32,547 nucleotides of DNA from Actinomycetes bacterium (lineage in GTDB: Bacteria; Actinomycetota; Acidimicrobiia; Acidimicrobiales; JAKAOS01). Location: positions 1 through 32,547 of the forward strand of contig JAJYPS010000023.1 in assembly GCA_021795215.1 (NCBI GenBank), in the 5' to 3' direction. The position numbers and the translations under genes were made by a program. Below the pieces are notes generated by a model, which saw nothing but the letters and a program-made list of their open reading frames with translations, was not told the DNA's origin and did not search any database. Shown here one piece after another: positions 1 to 9,408 of this stretch; position 1 is the first letter of the stretch, and each line of letters begins with the position of its first letter.

Positions 1-181
1 CGGTGGATGGAGCCCCGGCCAAGGCGAGCCCCGGCCCCGGCCCCGCCCCGGTGGATGGAGCCCGGTCGTGTGCCGATATATAGGGTGGCCCCCTCCGGCG
101 CCGGTATGGTGTGCTGTCTTCCCGGACTGCCGACATGACCGACTTGCCCCTGACCGACTTCGATCCCGTGGACCGCGGGCC

Positions 182-940
182 GTGCTGACGTCGTTCGCCT
201 CCGGTGCGGTGTTCGGCTCCCGCTACGGCTGCGGGCGACCGTGGCTGGTGGCGCTGCACGGATGGGACAGGACTCACGCCGACTTCGACAGAGCGTTCGG
301 AGAGTCGTCGCCGGACGGGCCGTCCGACGGGCTGGCGATAGACCTGCCCGGTTTCGGCGCCACGCCGCCACCTCCGGTCGCTTGGGGATCGGCGGAGTAC
401 GCCGCTTTCCTGGAGCCGCTGGTGGCCGAGGTGGCGGCCGAGCGTGGCGGACCGGTGGTGGTGGTGGGGCACTCGTTCGGAGGAAGGGTGGCGGTGCTGC
501 TTGGGGCGTCCCGGCCGGACCTGGTGAAGGGCCTGGTGCTGACGGGAGTGCCGCTGCTGCGGAGGGATGGCCCGCGCCCTGCCCCGGCTACCGCCTACCG
601 TCTGGCCCGTGCAGCGAACAGGATCGGGCTGATCGGCGCCGGGCGGATGGAGCAGTACCGGCGCCGGTACGGATCGGCGGACTACCGGAAGGCGACGGGG
701 ACGGTGAGGGACAGCTTCGTGCGGCTGGTGAACGAGGACTACGGGGAGGTGCTGGCGAAGCTGGCCTGTCCGGTGGAGCTGGTGTGGGGAAGCAGGGACG
801 ACCAGGTGCCGCCGGAGGTGGCCCGGAGAGTGGCGGCGATGCTGCCGGATGCCAGGCTTACCGAGTGCGACGGGGTGGGGCACCTGCTGCCGCTGGAGGC
901 TCCGGCGGCACTGCGGGCGGCGGCTGGGAGGTTGAGGTGA
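182..940 (+). CDS. alpha/beta hydrolase family protein
   Basis: LVALHGW...GFGATPP...VVVVGHSFGGRVAVLLG (nucleophile elbow GHSFGG), ...CPVELVWGSRDDQVPP..., C-terminal GVGHLLPLEAP His region. GTG at 182 preferred over the ORF-track start at 68 because the hydrolase fold begins there. Confidence 0.85.
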   Translation: MLTSFASGAVFGSRYGCGRPWLVALHGWDRTHADFDRAFGESSPDGPSDGLAIDLPGFGATPPPPVAWGSAEYAAFLEPLVAEVAAERGGPVVVVGHSFGGRVAVLLGASRPDLVKGLVLTGVPLLRRDGPRPAPATAYRLARAANRIGLIGAGRMEQYRRRYGSADYRKATGTVRDSFVRLVNEDYGEVLAKLACPVELVWGSRDDQVPPEVARRVAAMLPDARLTECDGVGHLLPLEAPAALRAAAGRLR

Positions 941-2535
941 ACGTCGTGCCGGTGGTCGTGACGGCGGGAGCGGCCGCCGCGGCCGTCCCCGGCGGGCTGC
1001 GATGGCTGCGGGTGGCGCAGCGGGAGCACTACCTGCCCGGCTCCACGTCCCGTTTCGCCAAGCGGTGGTGGCTGTCGACCGGCTGGGCCAACCTGGGGAT
1101 GGGACTGGGGTCGGTGGGTGCGGCCGCCGCTGCGTCATGGTTCCCGTGGACGGCGCTGGTGAGCGAGGGGCTTGTGGCGGCGGGGCCGCTGGGCCTGAAG
1201 GTGAGGGGCCGGGCCAAGCCGCTCGCCTGGACGCCTCGCATGCGGTCTCTGGCGGGGGTGTGGGCCGGCAGCGAAGCGGTGGTGCTGGGTACGTCGGCGG
1301 TTATGGCCTGGCGGGGAATACCCGGCTGGGCGACGGTGGCGGCAGTTGCGCCGGTGGCGTGTCCTGTGCTGGTGGACGCGGCCCTCGCGGCGACGGCCCC
1401 GTTCCAGCGCCGGTCGGCCAGCCGGTGGATCGACAAGGCACGGCAGCGGCTGGAGAGCGTGGGTCCGGTGGTGGTCGGGGTGACCGGGTCGTACGGCAAG
1501 ACGACCACGAAGGGTTACATAGCCCACCTGTGCAGTCGGAGGTGGTCGGTGCTGGCCAGCCCCGCCAGCTTCAACAACGCACTGGGGCTGGCACGGACGG
1601 TGAACGAGAACCTGGCTGCGGGGACCGAGGTGCTGGTGGCCGAGATGGGGGCGTTCGGGCCTGGAGAGATCGCCCGACTGTGCAGCTGGATGCACCCCCG
1701 CGTGGGCGTCATCACGGCGCTGGGGCCTGTGCATCTGGAGCGTTTCGGCAGCGAGGAGGCGATAGCCAGGGCCAAGGCGGAACTGGTCCATGCGGCCGAC
1801 GTGGCGGTGATAAACGTGAACTATCCCCGGCTTGCCGCCCTGGCGGACGACCTGGAGCGTTCCGGAAAGCGGGTGTGGCGCTGCTCGGGTCGCTGCACTC
1901 CGCCGACCGGTGTGGTGGTGCGCCAGGAGGACGACGGAGTGGTGGTGGAGATGACGCCGCCTCCAGGGGCTCCCGGGGGGTTGGAGCCCGCCCGGGCGAG
2001 GCTGGAGTCGGTGCCGGGAGCGACCGGCAACGTGGCGTGCGCGCTGGCGGCCGCGCTGGAGATGGGTGTGCCGTGGGAGGACGCGGTGGCGGGGCTGGGC
2101 TCGCTGCCGGTAGCGTCTCACCGGCTGGAGCCGCAACTTGCGCCCAGCGGAGCGGTCGTGCTGGACGACACCTACAACTCCAACCCGGCGGGTGCGAGGC
2201 TTGCCCTGCAGACCCTGGCGCAGGTCGGATCGGGTGGGAGGCGGGTGGTGGTCACCCCGGGCATGGTGGAGCTGGGGCGGCTGCAGCACCAGGAGAATGC
2301 TTCGTTCGCCAAGGAGGCGGCGGCTGCGGCGACCGATCTGGTAGTGGTGGGCCGGACCAACAGGTCGGCACTGGTGGAAGGGGCCAGGGAGGTGGAGTCG
2401 GGGCGCAACGGCGCAGGCGCGGCACGGCTGAAACTGGTGAGGTCCAGGGACGAGGCGGTCGCTTGGGTGAGGGAGACGCTGGGCGACGGTGACGCCGTGC
2501 TGTACGAGAACGACCTGCCGGACCACTTTCCGTAG
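937..2535 (+). CDS. murF: MurF-like Mur ligase with hydrophobic N-terminal extension
   Basis: GTG at 937 overlaps the upstream TGA (GTGA). P-loop VVGVTGSYGKTTTKGYIAH, SFNNALGL, LDDTYNSNPAG typical of MurF. The first ~150 aa are hydrophobic. Confidence 0.8.
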   Translation: MNVVPVVVTAGAAAAAVPGGLRWLRVAQREHYLPGSTSRFAKRWWLSTGWANLGMGLGSVGAAAAASWFPWTALVSEGLVAAGPLGLKVRGRAKPLAWTPRMRSLAGVWAGSEAVVLGTSAVMAWRGIPGWATVAAVAPVACPVLVDAALAATAPFQRRSASRWIDKARQRLESVGPVVVGVTGSYGKTTTKGYIAHLCSRRWSVLASPASFNNALGLARTVNENLAAGTEVLVAEMGAFGPGEIARLCSWMHPRVGVITALGPVHLERFGSEEAIARAKAELVHAADVAVINVNYPRLAALADDLERSGKRVWRCSGRCTPPTGVVVRQEDDGVVVEMTPPPGAPGGLEPARARLESVPGATGNVACALAAALEMGVPWEDAVAGLGSLPVASHRLEPQLAPSGAVVLDDTYNSNPAGARLALQTLAQVGSGGRRVVVTPGMVELGRLQHQENASFAKEAAAAATDLVVVGRTNRSALVEGAREVESGRNGAGAARLKLVRSRDEAVAWVRETLGDGDAVLYENDLPDHFP

Positions 2536-2632
2536 TCCGGGGAGGCGGGACGGCTGGGAACCGATTGCGCTCCGGGGCGGCAGTGGGAGCGGGTGATGGC
2601 GAAGTGCGGGCGGCGAGCGCCCCGGTGGCTAG

Positions 2633-3763
2633 ATGGGAGGCCGGTCAGTGGCGGTAGGGGTGGTATTCGGCGGTCCGTCGCCGGAGCACGACGTGAGCGT
2701 CTTGACGGGGCTTCAGGCGGCACGGGCACTGGCAGGCTCAGGTCGGCAGGTGAGCCTGCTCTACTGGTCCAAAGCCGGCGAGTGGTACGAGGTGGCAGGA
2801 TCACCGGAGGCTGAGGCGTTCCTGGAGGGAGTGCCCAGAGGGTCCGCCGAGCTGTCCCTGGTGAGCGGCCCGGGCGGTGGGTTCGTCGTCAAGGGCGGCC
2901 GCTTCGCCCGCGAGCGGAAGGTCCCGATGGAGGCTGCGCTGGTCTGCTGCCACGGTGGGCCCGGGGAAGACGGCACGCTGCAGGGTCTGCTGGACAGCTG
3001 CGGCGTGAGCTATGCGGGACCGACTGCGGCGGGAGCGGCTCTGGGCATGGACAAGCTTGCCTTCGGCGGCCTGATGACCGCGGCCGGGCTGCCCACCCTT
3101 CGCAGGGCGCTGGTGACCGGAGACGGGTTCGTGGACGGGCCGCCGGGACCGGGCGGACCGTACATAGTCAAGCCCCGCTTCGGCGGCTCTTCGATCGGCA
3201 TCGAGGTGGTGGACGACGCGGCGACGGCGACCGCTCTGGCCAAGTCCAGCCGCCACCTGCGCCGCGGCGGGGTGGTGGAGCAGTGGAGGGGGGATCTGGC
3301 AGACGTCAACATCGCCGTGCGCACGTGGCCGGCGTTGCAGCTGTCTGCCATCGAGCGCCCGCTGCGCAGTACGGGTAGGGAGATCCTCTCGTACTCCGAC
3401 AAGTACGTGGGGGGCCAGGGGATGGTCTCGGCTCCCAGGGAGCTGCCGGCGAAGCTGCCGGCCGATACCGCCGATCGTATCCGGCAGCTCGCGGCGGCGA
3501 TCGTGGTGCTGGCGGGCGTGCGAGGGGTTGCCAGGATCGATTTCCTGGTCGGCGAGCAGGGGGAGATCTTCGTCAACGAGATCAACACGATCCCAGGGTC
3601 GATGTCCAAGTACCTGTGGGTCCAGCCGGACGTCCAGTTCTCCAAGCTGCTCCACGACATGCTGGACGAAGCGGCAGCCCGGCCGTCGGTGGCTTACACC
3701 AGCGAGGGTGCCGACGGAACCGCGCTGCGCAGCGCAGGCAGCATCGCCTCGAAGCTGGCCTGA
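2633..3763 (+). CDS. ddl: D-alanine--D-alanine ligase
   Basis: VGVVFGGPSPEHDVSVLTG N-terminus, YIVKPRFGGSSIGIEVV, ARIDFLVGEQGEIFVNEINTIPGSMSKYLW ATP-grasp motifs. Confidence 0.95.
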   Translation: MGGRSVAVGVVFGGPSPEHDVSVLTGLQAARALAGSGRQVSLLYWSKAGEWYEVAGSPEAEAFLEGVPRGSAELSLVSGPGGGFVVKGGRFARERKVPMEAALVCCHGGPGEDGTLQGLLDSCGVSYAGPTAAGAALGMDKLAFGGLMTAAGLPTLRRALVTGDGFVDGPPGPGGPYIVKPRFGGSSIGIEVVDDAATATALAKSSRHLRRGGVVEQWRGDLADVNIAVRTWPALQLSAIERPLRSTGREILSYSDKYVGGQGMVSAPRELPAKLPADTADRIRQLAAAIVVLAGVRGVARIDFLVGEQGEIFVNEINTIPGSMSKYLWVQPDVQFSKLLHDMLDEAAARPSVAYTSEGADGTALRSAGSIASKLA

Positions 3764-3843
3764 GCCGGGGGCCACCGTGAGGGCGGCGGTCCGCGTCTGC
3801 TGTCGGGTCCCAAGGCGACACTGCAGGGCCGTAGCATGAAGCC

Positions 3844-4461
3844 GTGGCGTTCCGCACCGCCGATCTTGGTCAGTCGGAGGACATGGTGGCGGACCTGCGC
3901 CCGCACTGGTCGGTGCTGATGCCGCCCGGCGTTCTCTCGGCGGTCGTGCTCGCCTCGGCGGTGACGCTCGACCTACTTTTCCCGGGTATGCCGGTGGCGG
4001 CGCTGGTGCTGCTGGTGCTGTGCATCTTCGCCTCTGCGGCATACTTTGCTTGGGCGGCGGTCAAGAGGGCGTCGGTCCACTACGTGTTGACCACCGACCG
4101 GATCGTCATGACGTGGGGGGTGTTGTCCAGGCATGGGAGGGAGCTGCCGCTGTGGCGGGTGGCCGACCTGTCGTATCGTCAGACGGTGCTGCAGAGGGTC
4201 CTCCGGTCCGGCACGGTTTCGATCTACACCGGAGCAGGGGAGCGGCCAACGGATCTGGCCCACGTGCCTGGGCCCGACCGGCTCCACCACGCGGTGTGGG
4301 TGCAGGTGGAGGGTGGCCGCAGGCGGCGGCGGTGGGTGCAGGAGGGCTCGGGGAAGTTGACCGTCCCGGAGCAGCTGGAGAAGCTGTACGAGCTGAAGCG
4401 GCGCGGCGCCATCTCCGACGAGCAGTTCCGCACGCAGACCGACGCTCTTTTCGACAGTTAG
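3844..4461 (+). CDS. PH (bPH2/YdbS-like) domain membrane protein with C-terminal SHOCT domain
   Basis: Two hydrophobic stretches, then YVLTTDRIVMTWGVLSRHGRELPLWRVADLSYRQTVLQRVLRSGTVSIYT. C-terminus LEKLYELKRRGAISDEQFRTQTDALF is SHOCT-like. Confidence 0.8.
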   Translation: MAFRTADLGQSEDMVADLRPHWSVLMPPGVLSAVVLASAVTLDLLFPGMPVAALVLLVLCIFASAAYFAWAAVKRASVHYVLTTDRIVMTWGVLSRHGRELPLWRVADLSYRQTVLQRVLRSGTVSIYTGAGERPTDLAHVPGPDRLHHAVWVQVEGGRRRRRWVQEGSGKLTVPEQLEKLYELKRRGAISDEQFRTQTDALFDS

Positions 4462-4570
4462 GGATCTGCCGGTACCGGCCGGGCTCGCGGATACCCGGCT
4501 CGCCGACGCCCGGCGCGGCGCGGCGGGGCAGCGCAGCGCTGCAGATCGCCCCGTTTCGTCGGGGCCACTG

Positions 4571-5476
4571 GTGTGGGAGCATGGGGACATGCCTCCGGAG
4601 GACTGCGCAGAGCTGGCCCGCTACTGGGCCGAGTCGCTCGCCGAATGGGCTATCCCCGACGAGATACTGGCCAAGGCTCCCGAGCCGCCCTGGGGACTGC
4701 CTCCGGGCCTGTTCACCCCTCCGCCAGAGCCTGCCGACACCCCGTCGAGGAGGGTGGCGCTGGCTCCGCTGCAGGCAAAGCCGGGAGGTGGCAGTGTGCT
4801 GGACATCGGTGCCGGCGGGGGAGCGGCCAGCTTTGCGCTGGTTCCCCCGGCCACCAGGCTGACTGCTGTGGACCAGTCGCCGGCCATGCTGCGGTCGTTC
4901 GCCGAACGGGCCGCCGAGCGCGGCGTGGAAGCCGTCACGGTGGAGGGAAGCTGGCCGGACGTCGCTGTATCGGTCGATCCGGCCGACGTGGTGGTGTGCC
5001 ACAACGTGCTCTACAACGTGGCCGACCCCGTCCCGTTCCTCACGGCGCTGACGGAGCACGCCGAGCTGAGGGTGGTGATCCAGATCACGGCGAACCATCC
5101 GCGTGCCAGGCTCTCGCCCCTGTGGAGCCGGTTCTGGGGCATCACGATGCCGCAGCGTCCTCGTGCCACCGACGCGCTGGATCTCGTACGGGCGATGGGA
5201 CTGCCCGCGGAGTCGCAGAGCTTCACCACTGCCCGACCGCCGGTCGAGAACCGGTCCGAGCTGGTGGCTTTCGTGCGGCGGCAGCTGTGCGTGGGCCCGG
5301 AACGGGACGGGGAGATAGAGCGCTGGATCTCGGAGAACGGGTTCGGCGAGCGCCAGGCGGTCTGCATCTGGTGGGACACCGGTCGCATACAGCGGTCGCG
5401 GTACGAGTTGGACGACGTTCCGGCGGTGATCCAGCCCGATCTGCCGGACGACGACCAGGCGCCTGCGGTCGCCTGA
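4571..5476 (+). CDS. class I SAM-dependent methyltransferase
   Basis: SVLDIGAGGGAASFALVPPATRLTAVDQSPAMLRSFAERA motif I/II, DVVVCHNVLYNV. Start could be the ATG at 4580 or 4589 instead. Confidence 0.8.
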   Translation: MWEHGDMPPEDCAELARYWAESLAEWAIPDEILAKAPEPPWGLPPGLFTPPPEPADTPSRRVALAPLQAKPGGGSVLDIGAGGGAASFALVPPATRLTAVDQSPAMLRSFAERAAERGVEAVTVEGSWPDVAVSVDPADVVVCHNVLYNVADPVPFLTALTEHAELRVVIQITANHPRARLSPLWSRFWGITMPQRPRATDALDLVRAMGLPAESQSFTTARPPVENRSELVAFVRRQLCVGPERDGEIERWISENGFGERQAVCIWWDTGRIQRSRYELDDVPAVIQPDLPDDDQAPAVA

Positions 5477-5490
5477 CGGCCGGCAGCCCT

Positions 5491-6804
5491 TTGTACCTGG
5501 GTAGAGGGAAGGACGGCTCGCTGCTCTTCACGCCGGCGGAGTCGGGGCTGCTGGTGCTCGGACCTCCCAGGTCGGGCAAGTCGGCTGCGATCGTCGTGCC
5601 GAACGTGCTGGGTGCCACGGGGCCGGTCGTGTCGACTTCGACCAAGACCGACGTGATGGAGGCTACCAGCGGCTGCCGTGCGCGGCAGGGGGACTGCCTG
5701 CTGTACGACCCGTCGGGGTCGGTCGACGCACCTCGGGGAGTAAGGCGGGTGACCTGGTCCCCGGTATCGGCCGCCTCCAGTTGGGATGGCGCTTTGGAGG
5801 TGACCCGAGCGCTGGTGCGCTCCGCCCACGGCATGGTCGGTCCGGACTCCCGGCACTGGTCGGAGCGTGCGGAAGCACTGCTGGCCCCGTTGTTCCACGC
5901 CGCCTGGCTGGCAGGCGAGGGGCCCGAGCGGGTGTCGGAGTGGGTCCACCGCCACCACGTGGCCGACTCCCAGGACGTGTTGCACGCCAACGGTGCCGAC
6001 TTCGCCGCAGGGGTGCTCGACGGTATTGCCGCCACCGACGAGAGGGAGCGATCCGGCATATTCTCCACCGCCGCGGGCGTGCTCGCCGCCTACCGGTCGG
6101 AAGGGGCCCGGTCCTCCTCCTCCGACTCCGAGGTGTCCCGGTTCGATCCGGCGGTGTTCGTGTCCGGCGGCGACACGCTCTACGTCTGTGCGCCGGCGAC
6201 GTCGCAGTCGCTGACCGCCCCGCTGGTGAGCGGTCTGGTCGACCGCATTCGCGCAGCCACCTACGCGGTCCACGGCTCCGGGACACGGACCGACGGCAAA
6301 CCTCCGGCGCGGCCCCGCCCTGCGGTCCTGCTGGCTCTGGACGAAGTGGCCAACATCGCGCCTCTGCCGGACCTGCCCGCAGTCGCATCGGAGGGAGGCG
6401 GTCAGGGCCTCGTCACGCTGGCGTGCCTGCAGGACCTGTCCCAGGCTCGGTCCCGCTGGGGTGACCAGGCGAGCGGCTTCATGTCACTGTTCGGCGCCAA
6501 GCTGTTCCTGCCTGGCATAGCCGACGTGCAGACGCTGGAGGCGGTATCGACTCTGATAGGCGACCGGCAGGTTGCGCTGCACAGCCGGACGCGGGGCCGG
6601 GGACGGAGCGGTTGGTCCTCCTCGTCCGGATCGACCACCGGGTTCCGGCGGCGGATGCCTCCCGATCTGCTGTCGAGGGGCCGGCCGGGAAGCGCCTTGT
6701 GGCTGCAGGGCGGGGAGCAGCCCCGCTCGGTACGGCTCACTCCCTGGTACTCCGCCTCACCCTGGAGGGAGCTCGCCGCCGCAGGTGCCCCTCCGCCGAG
6801 CTGA
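5491..6804 (+). CDS. VirD4/TraG-type coupling ATPase (TraM-recognition/TraD-TraG family)
   Basis: Walker A LLVLGPPRSGKSAAIVVPN, DCLLYDPSGS, RHWSERAEALLAPLFHAA, Walker B AVLLALDEVANIAPLPDLPAVASEGGGQGL, TLACLQDLSQARSRWG. Start uncertain (TTG 5491 or upstream alternative). Confidence 0.8.
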   Translation: MYLGRGKDGSLLFTPAESGLLVLGPPRSGKSAAIVVPNVLGATGPVVSTSTKTDVMEATSGCRARQGDCLLYDPSGSVDAPRGVRRVTWSPVSAASSWDGALEVTRALVRSAHGMVGPDSRHWSERAEALLAPLFHAAWLAGEGPERVSEWVHRHHVADSQDVLHANGADFAAGVLDGIAATDERERSGIFSTAAGVLAAYRSEGARSSSSDSEVSRFDPAVFVSGGDTLYVCAPATSQSLTAPLVSGLVDRIRAATYAVHGSGTRTDGKPPARPRPAVLLALDEVANIAPLPDLPAVASEGGGQGLVTLACLQDLSQARSRWGDQASGFMSLFGAKLFLPGIADVQTLEAVSTLIGDRQVALHSRTRGRGRSGWSSSSGSTTGFRRRMPPDLLSRGRPGSALWLQGGEQPRSVRLTPWYSASPWRELAAAGAPPPS

Positions 6805-6828
6805 ACGGCTCGGCCCCTGACTGTCCCC

Positions 6829-7755
6829 TCAGCCCGCGGTCGACCTCTTTCGGTTTCGCCTCTCGGCTCGCTCCAGCTCCCTCTGGACGTCGTTCCACGT
6901 CAGGGGGTCGGGGTCCAGCCCTGCGTTCTGCGCCTTCTCTCCCCGCACCCATATCAGCGCAGCCGTGCCCCACAGCACCAGGATGCCGGCGAGCTTCGTC
7001 ACCGCCCCCGCCACCTGCTGGTCGGCCAGCGGGCTCAGGCCGAACAGCCCCGAGTGGTCGGCGTAGACGGCGTAGAAAGGATGCTGGGCAAAGATGAACA
7101 GCAGTGCCGGGAAGTTGGGAAGGATCGATATCACGAACAGGTACCCCATCCGACCGCCGATCGACAGGTGCCTGCCGTCCGGCAGGAGCCTCAGGACGGG
7201 AAGCCACATCACCAGCCCCGCAAGGCACAGAGCGACCTCCACCGCCGCGTCCAGGAGCCACGAATGCGCCTGTGCGTCGACCACGTCAGGGCTAAGGCAC
7301 CCGAGGGCGACAGTCGAGAAGATCAGCGCGGCGGGCACCGGCCGGGTGATCGCCCGCAGCCCGGTGTCGACCAGCCTGTTCCGTGTTGCCGAGGCGTAGG
7401 CGGACCGCGGGATACCGAGCAGCAGCAAGGGTGCCGACACCAGCACCAGCAGGAGCTGCTGAACCATGCGGGCCAGCAGCGACCAGTGCTGCGCCAGGTC
7501 CGCCACCGGCCACGTGACCGCCGTCGCCACCGAGGCCAGTCCCAATCCGAAACAGGTCACCTGTCCCGTAGTAGGTTGCCCGAGCGCCCGCTTCCAACGG
7601 CCCACCGGAAGACCGAACAGCAACTGGCAGTAGCCGACGGCAGAAGTGGCGATCAGGACCCAGGCAACCGGGTGCCAGTGCCATGCCCAAGGAGAGCCGC
7701 CCACCTTGCAGATCGTAGATGCTGGCACAGGCCCGGGGAAGTGGGAAGCGGACAC
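6829..7755 (-). CDS. CtaG-like cytochrome c oxidase assembly protein
   Basis: Multi-TM protein with HWHPVAW, WPVADLAQHWSLLARMVQQLLLVLVSAPLLLLGIP and C-terminal LSPLADQQVAGAVTKLAGILVLW, typical of caa3_CtaG family. Confidence 0.8.
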   Translation of the reverse strand: MSASHFPGPVPASTICKVGGSPWAWHWHPVAWVLIATSAVGYCQLLFGLPVGRWKRALGQPTTGQVTCFGLGLASVATAVTWPVADLAQHWSLLARMVQQLLLVLVSAPLLLLGIPRSAYASATRNRLVDTGLRAITRPVPAALIFSTVALGCLSPDVVDAQAHSWLLDAAVEVALCLAGLVMWLPVLRLLPDGRHLSIGGRMGYLFVISILPNFPALLFIFAQHPFYAVYADHSGLFGLSPLADQQVAGAVTKLAGILVLWGTAALIWVRGEKAQNAGLDPDPLTWNDVQRELERAERRNRKRSTAG

Positions 7756-7829
7756 CGGACCGAGACCGACTGCGGGAGAGTCGATCCGTTGCAGCCGCCC
7801 GACGGGTTCCTGGGAGCCCAGGTCGCGAG

Positions 7830-9131
7830 TCAGCTCGAGCTGGCACGGAACTGGCTGGCCCCAGAAGTGGCGCCGCGCACTCCTTCTTTTCCGTACCAGT
7901 CGATGCAGACCACGGTGGCGTCGTCGCTCAGCACTTGACCGGTCGCCTCCAGCAGATGGTCGGCCAGCTCCTGAACCACCTGTCTCGGATGACGGTCGCG
8001 GGTGGACCGCAGCACCTGCTCCACGTTTACTCGGGAAGTGTTGCGCTCCAGGTAGCCGTCGGTCACCAGCAGCAGCCGGTCCCCCGGGACCAGCTGCACT
8101 CTGTGTACCGAATACGTGCTGTCGCCGATCCCGAACGGCGTATCCGCCGCCAGGACGAGCGCCGAGGCCCGTCCGTCCCGAAGTAGGTACGGCAGTGGGT
8201 GCCCGGCGTTGACGATCTCCATGAGGCCGCTGGAGAAGCTGGCTCGCAGCAGTTGGGCGGTGACGAACTCCGAATCCTGACCGTGCTCGACGATCGAGCA
8301 GTGGGCAGCTCTGGCCTGAGCCGCCAGGTCGTCATACGCCCGCCGGCTGTTGCGCAGTGCGCCGACCGCCAGGGTCGCCAGCAGGGCTGCCCGCACCGAA
8401 TGGCCCATCGCGTCCGTGATCGACACGTGCAGGTCGTCGGCTTCGATCGAATAGTCGAACGTGTCGCCCCCGACGTTGTGCGCCGGCTCCAGCCATCCCG
8501 CCAGTGTCACCGCTCGGTCCTCGGCGGTGTAGGACGAAGGAAGCAGCCGCCGTTGGATCTCCGCCGCTACCGAGAACCGAATGTCGCGTTGAGTGTTCTC
8601 GAACCTGTCCGTGTGGCGCCGTGCAGCGATGAGCATGTAGGCGAGCGCATGAGCCGCGCTGCGCAGCAGGTCCACCGTGCTGTCGTCCGGGCTCTCGCTC
8701 AGCGTCACCTCCAGGATCCCCATCGCATCGCCCCGCTCGGTGACCGGCAGCAGCACCCTCCACACCCCGCTCGCCTGTGACACCCCGCTCGCCTGTGACA
8801 CCCCGCTCGCCTGCGACACCTCGACCGCCTGCGTGTGCAGCACCCGTGTGTACAGCGAATCGGCCCTGGTCAGATCCTCGTCGGTTCCGCCGCCCCGTCG
8901 TTCTCCCACGTCGCCACGTGAGGATGCGAAGTGATCTTCGACCACGCGGACCAACGCCGTACCGCTCAGGTTGGCAAGGAGCAGGCGCACCTTCTCGGTC
9001 GGCAGCAGCCTTCCGAGCTCCTCGGCGACGACACGGACCACGTCGACCGGGGGAGCCTCCTCGACTGCTGCCAGCAGGCGGCGCAAGTCAAGTGCCCCGG
9101 TTTCCTTCGCCTGCATCCTCGGACAGTACAT
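7830..9131 (-). CDS. PP2C/SpoIIE-type serine phosphatase with N-terminal GAF-like region
   Basis: IQRRLLPSSYTAEDRAVTLAGWLEPAHNVGGDTFDY, DAMGHSVRAALLATLAVGALRN, IVNAGHPLPYLLRDG, LLLVTDGYLERN. ORF remains open to 9440; start uncertain (ATG candidates near 9131 and 9116). Confidence 0.85.
   Translation of the reverse strand: MYCPRMQAKETGALDLRRLLAAVEEAPPVDVVRVVAEELGRLLPTEKVRLLLANLSGTALVRVVEDHFASSRGDVGERRGGGTDEDLTRADSLYTRVLHTQAVEVSQASGVSQASGVSQASGVWRVLLPVTERGDAMGILEVTLSESPDDSTVDLLRSAAHALAYMLIAARRHTDRFENTQRDIRFSVAAEIQRRLLPSSYTAEDRAVTLAGWLEPAHNVGGDTFDYSIEADDLHVSITDAMGHSVRAALLATLAVGALRNSRRAYDDLAAQARAAHCSIVEHGQDSEFVTAQLLRASFSSGLMEIVNAGHPLPYLLRDGRASALVLAADTPFGIGDSTYSVHRVQLVPGDRLLLVTDGYLERNTSRVNVEQVLRSTRDRHPRQVVQELADHLLEATGQVLSDDATVVCIDWYGKEGVRGATSGASQFRASSS
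8762..8815. repeat. 18-bp tandem repeat x3 inside SpoIIE phosphatase gene
   Basis: acaccccgctcgcctgtg repeated three times (last unit 1 nt different), encoding (SQASGV)x3 on the minus strand. Confidence 0.97.
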
Positions 9132-9408
9132 GCAGCCCAAGTTCGATTGCACAGGGAAGAAAGTTGCTGGCTCAGGCGCCACTAGTTGCGCGTAACCGGG
9201 CGGGTTCGGGAGCAGTCCCGGACGTCCGAGACCGGCCGTCGCCAAGGCGACCGAGCGGGCTTCCGAGGCGCTCGACCGCCCAGACTCTGTCGGACGCGCC
9301 GGCACTGGCGGATTTGCGGTTGCTGTGGCAGGCAAAAGGTCCATTCGCTTCGGGTCGCGTCGCTTCGGGTCGCGCTCCGGCGCGAGGACTGCGGAGGTAA
9401 CGTCGCGA

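Noticed and set aside
1002-2492. 496-aa plus-strand ORF in alternate frame inside murF
   Set aside because: Gly/Arg-rich alternate-frame shadow of the MurF-like gene.
1135-2526. Long minus-strand ORFs opposite murF, and similar antisense ORFs elsewhere (e.g. 2801-4042, 25483-27258, 30545-32428)
   Set aside because: High-GC shadow ORFs: Arg/Pro/His-rich, no family motifs, overlapping well-supported genes.
2536-2632. tRNA or structured RNA in murF-ddl gap
   Set aside because: No cloverleaf, TpsiC-like motif or acceptor pairing visible.
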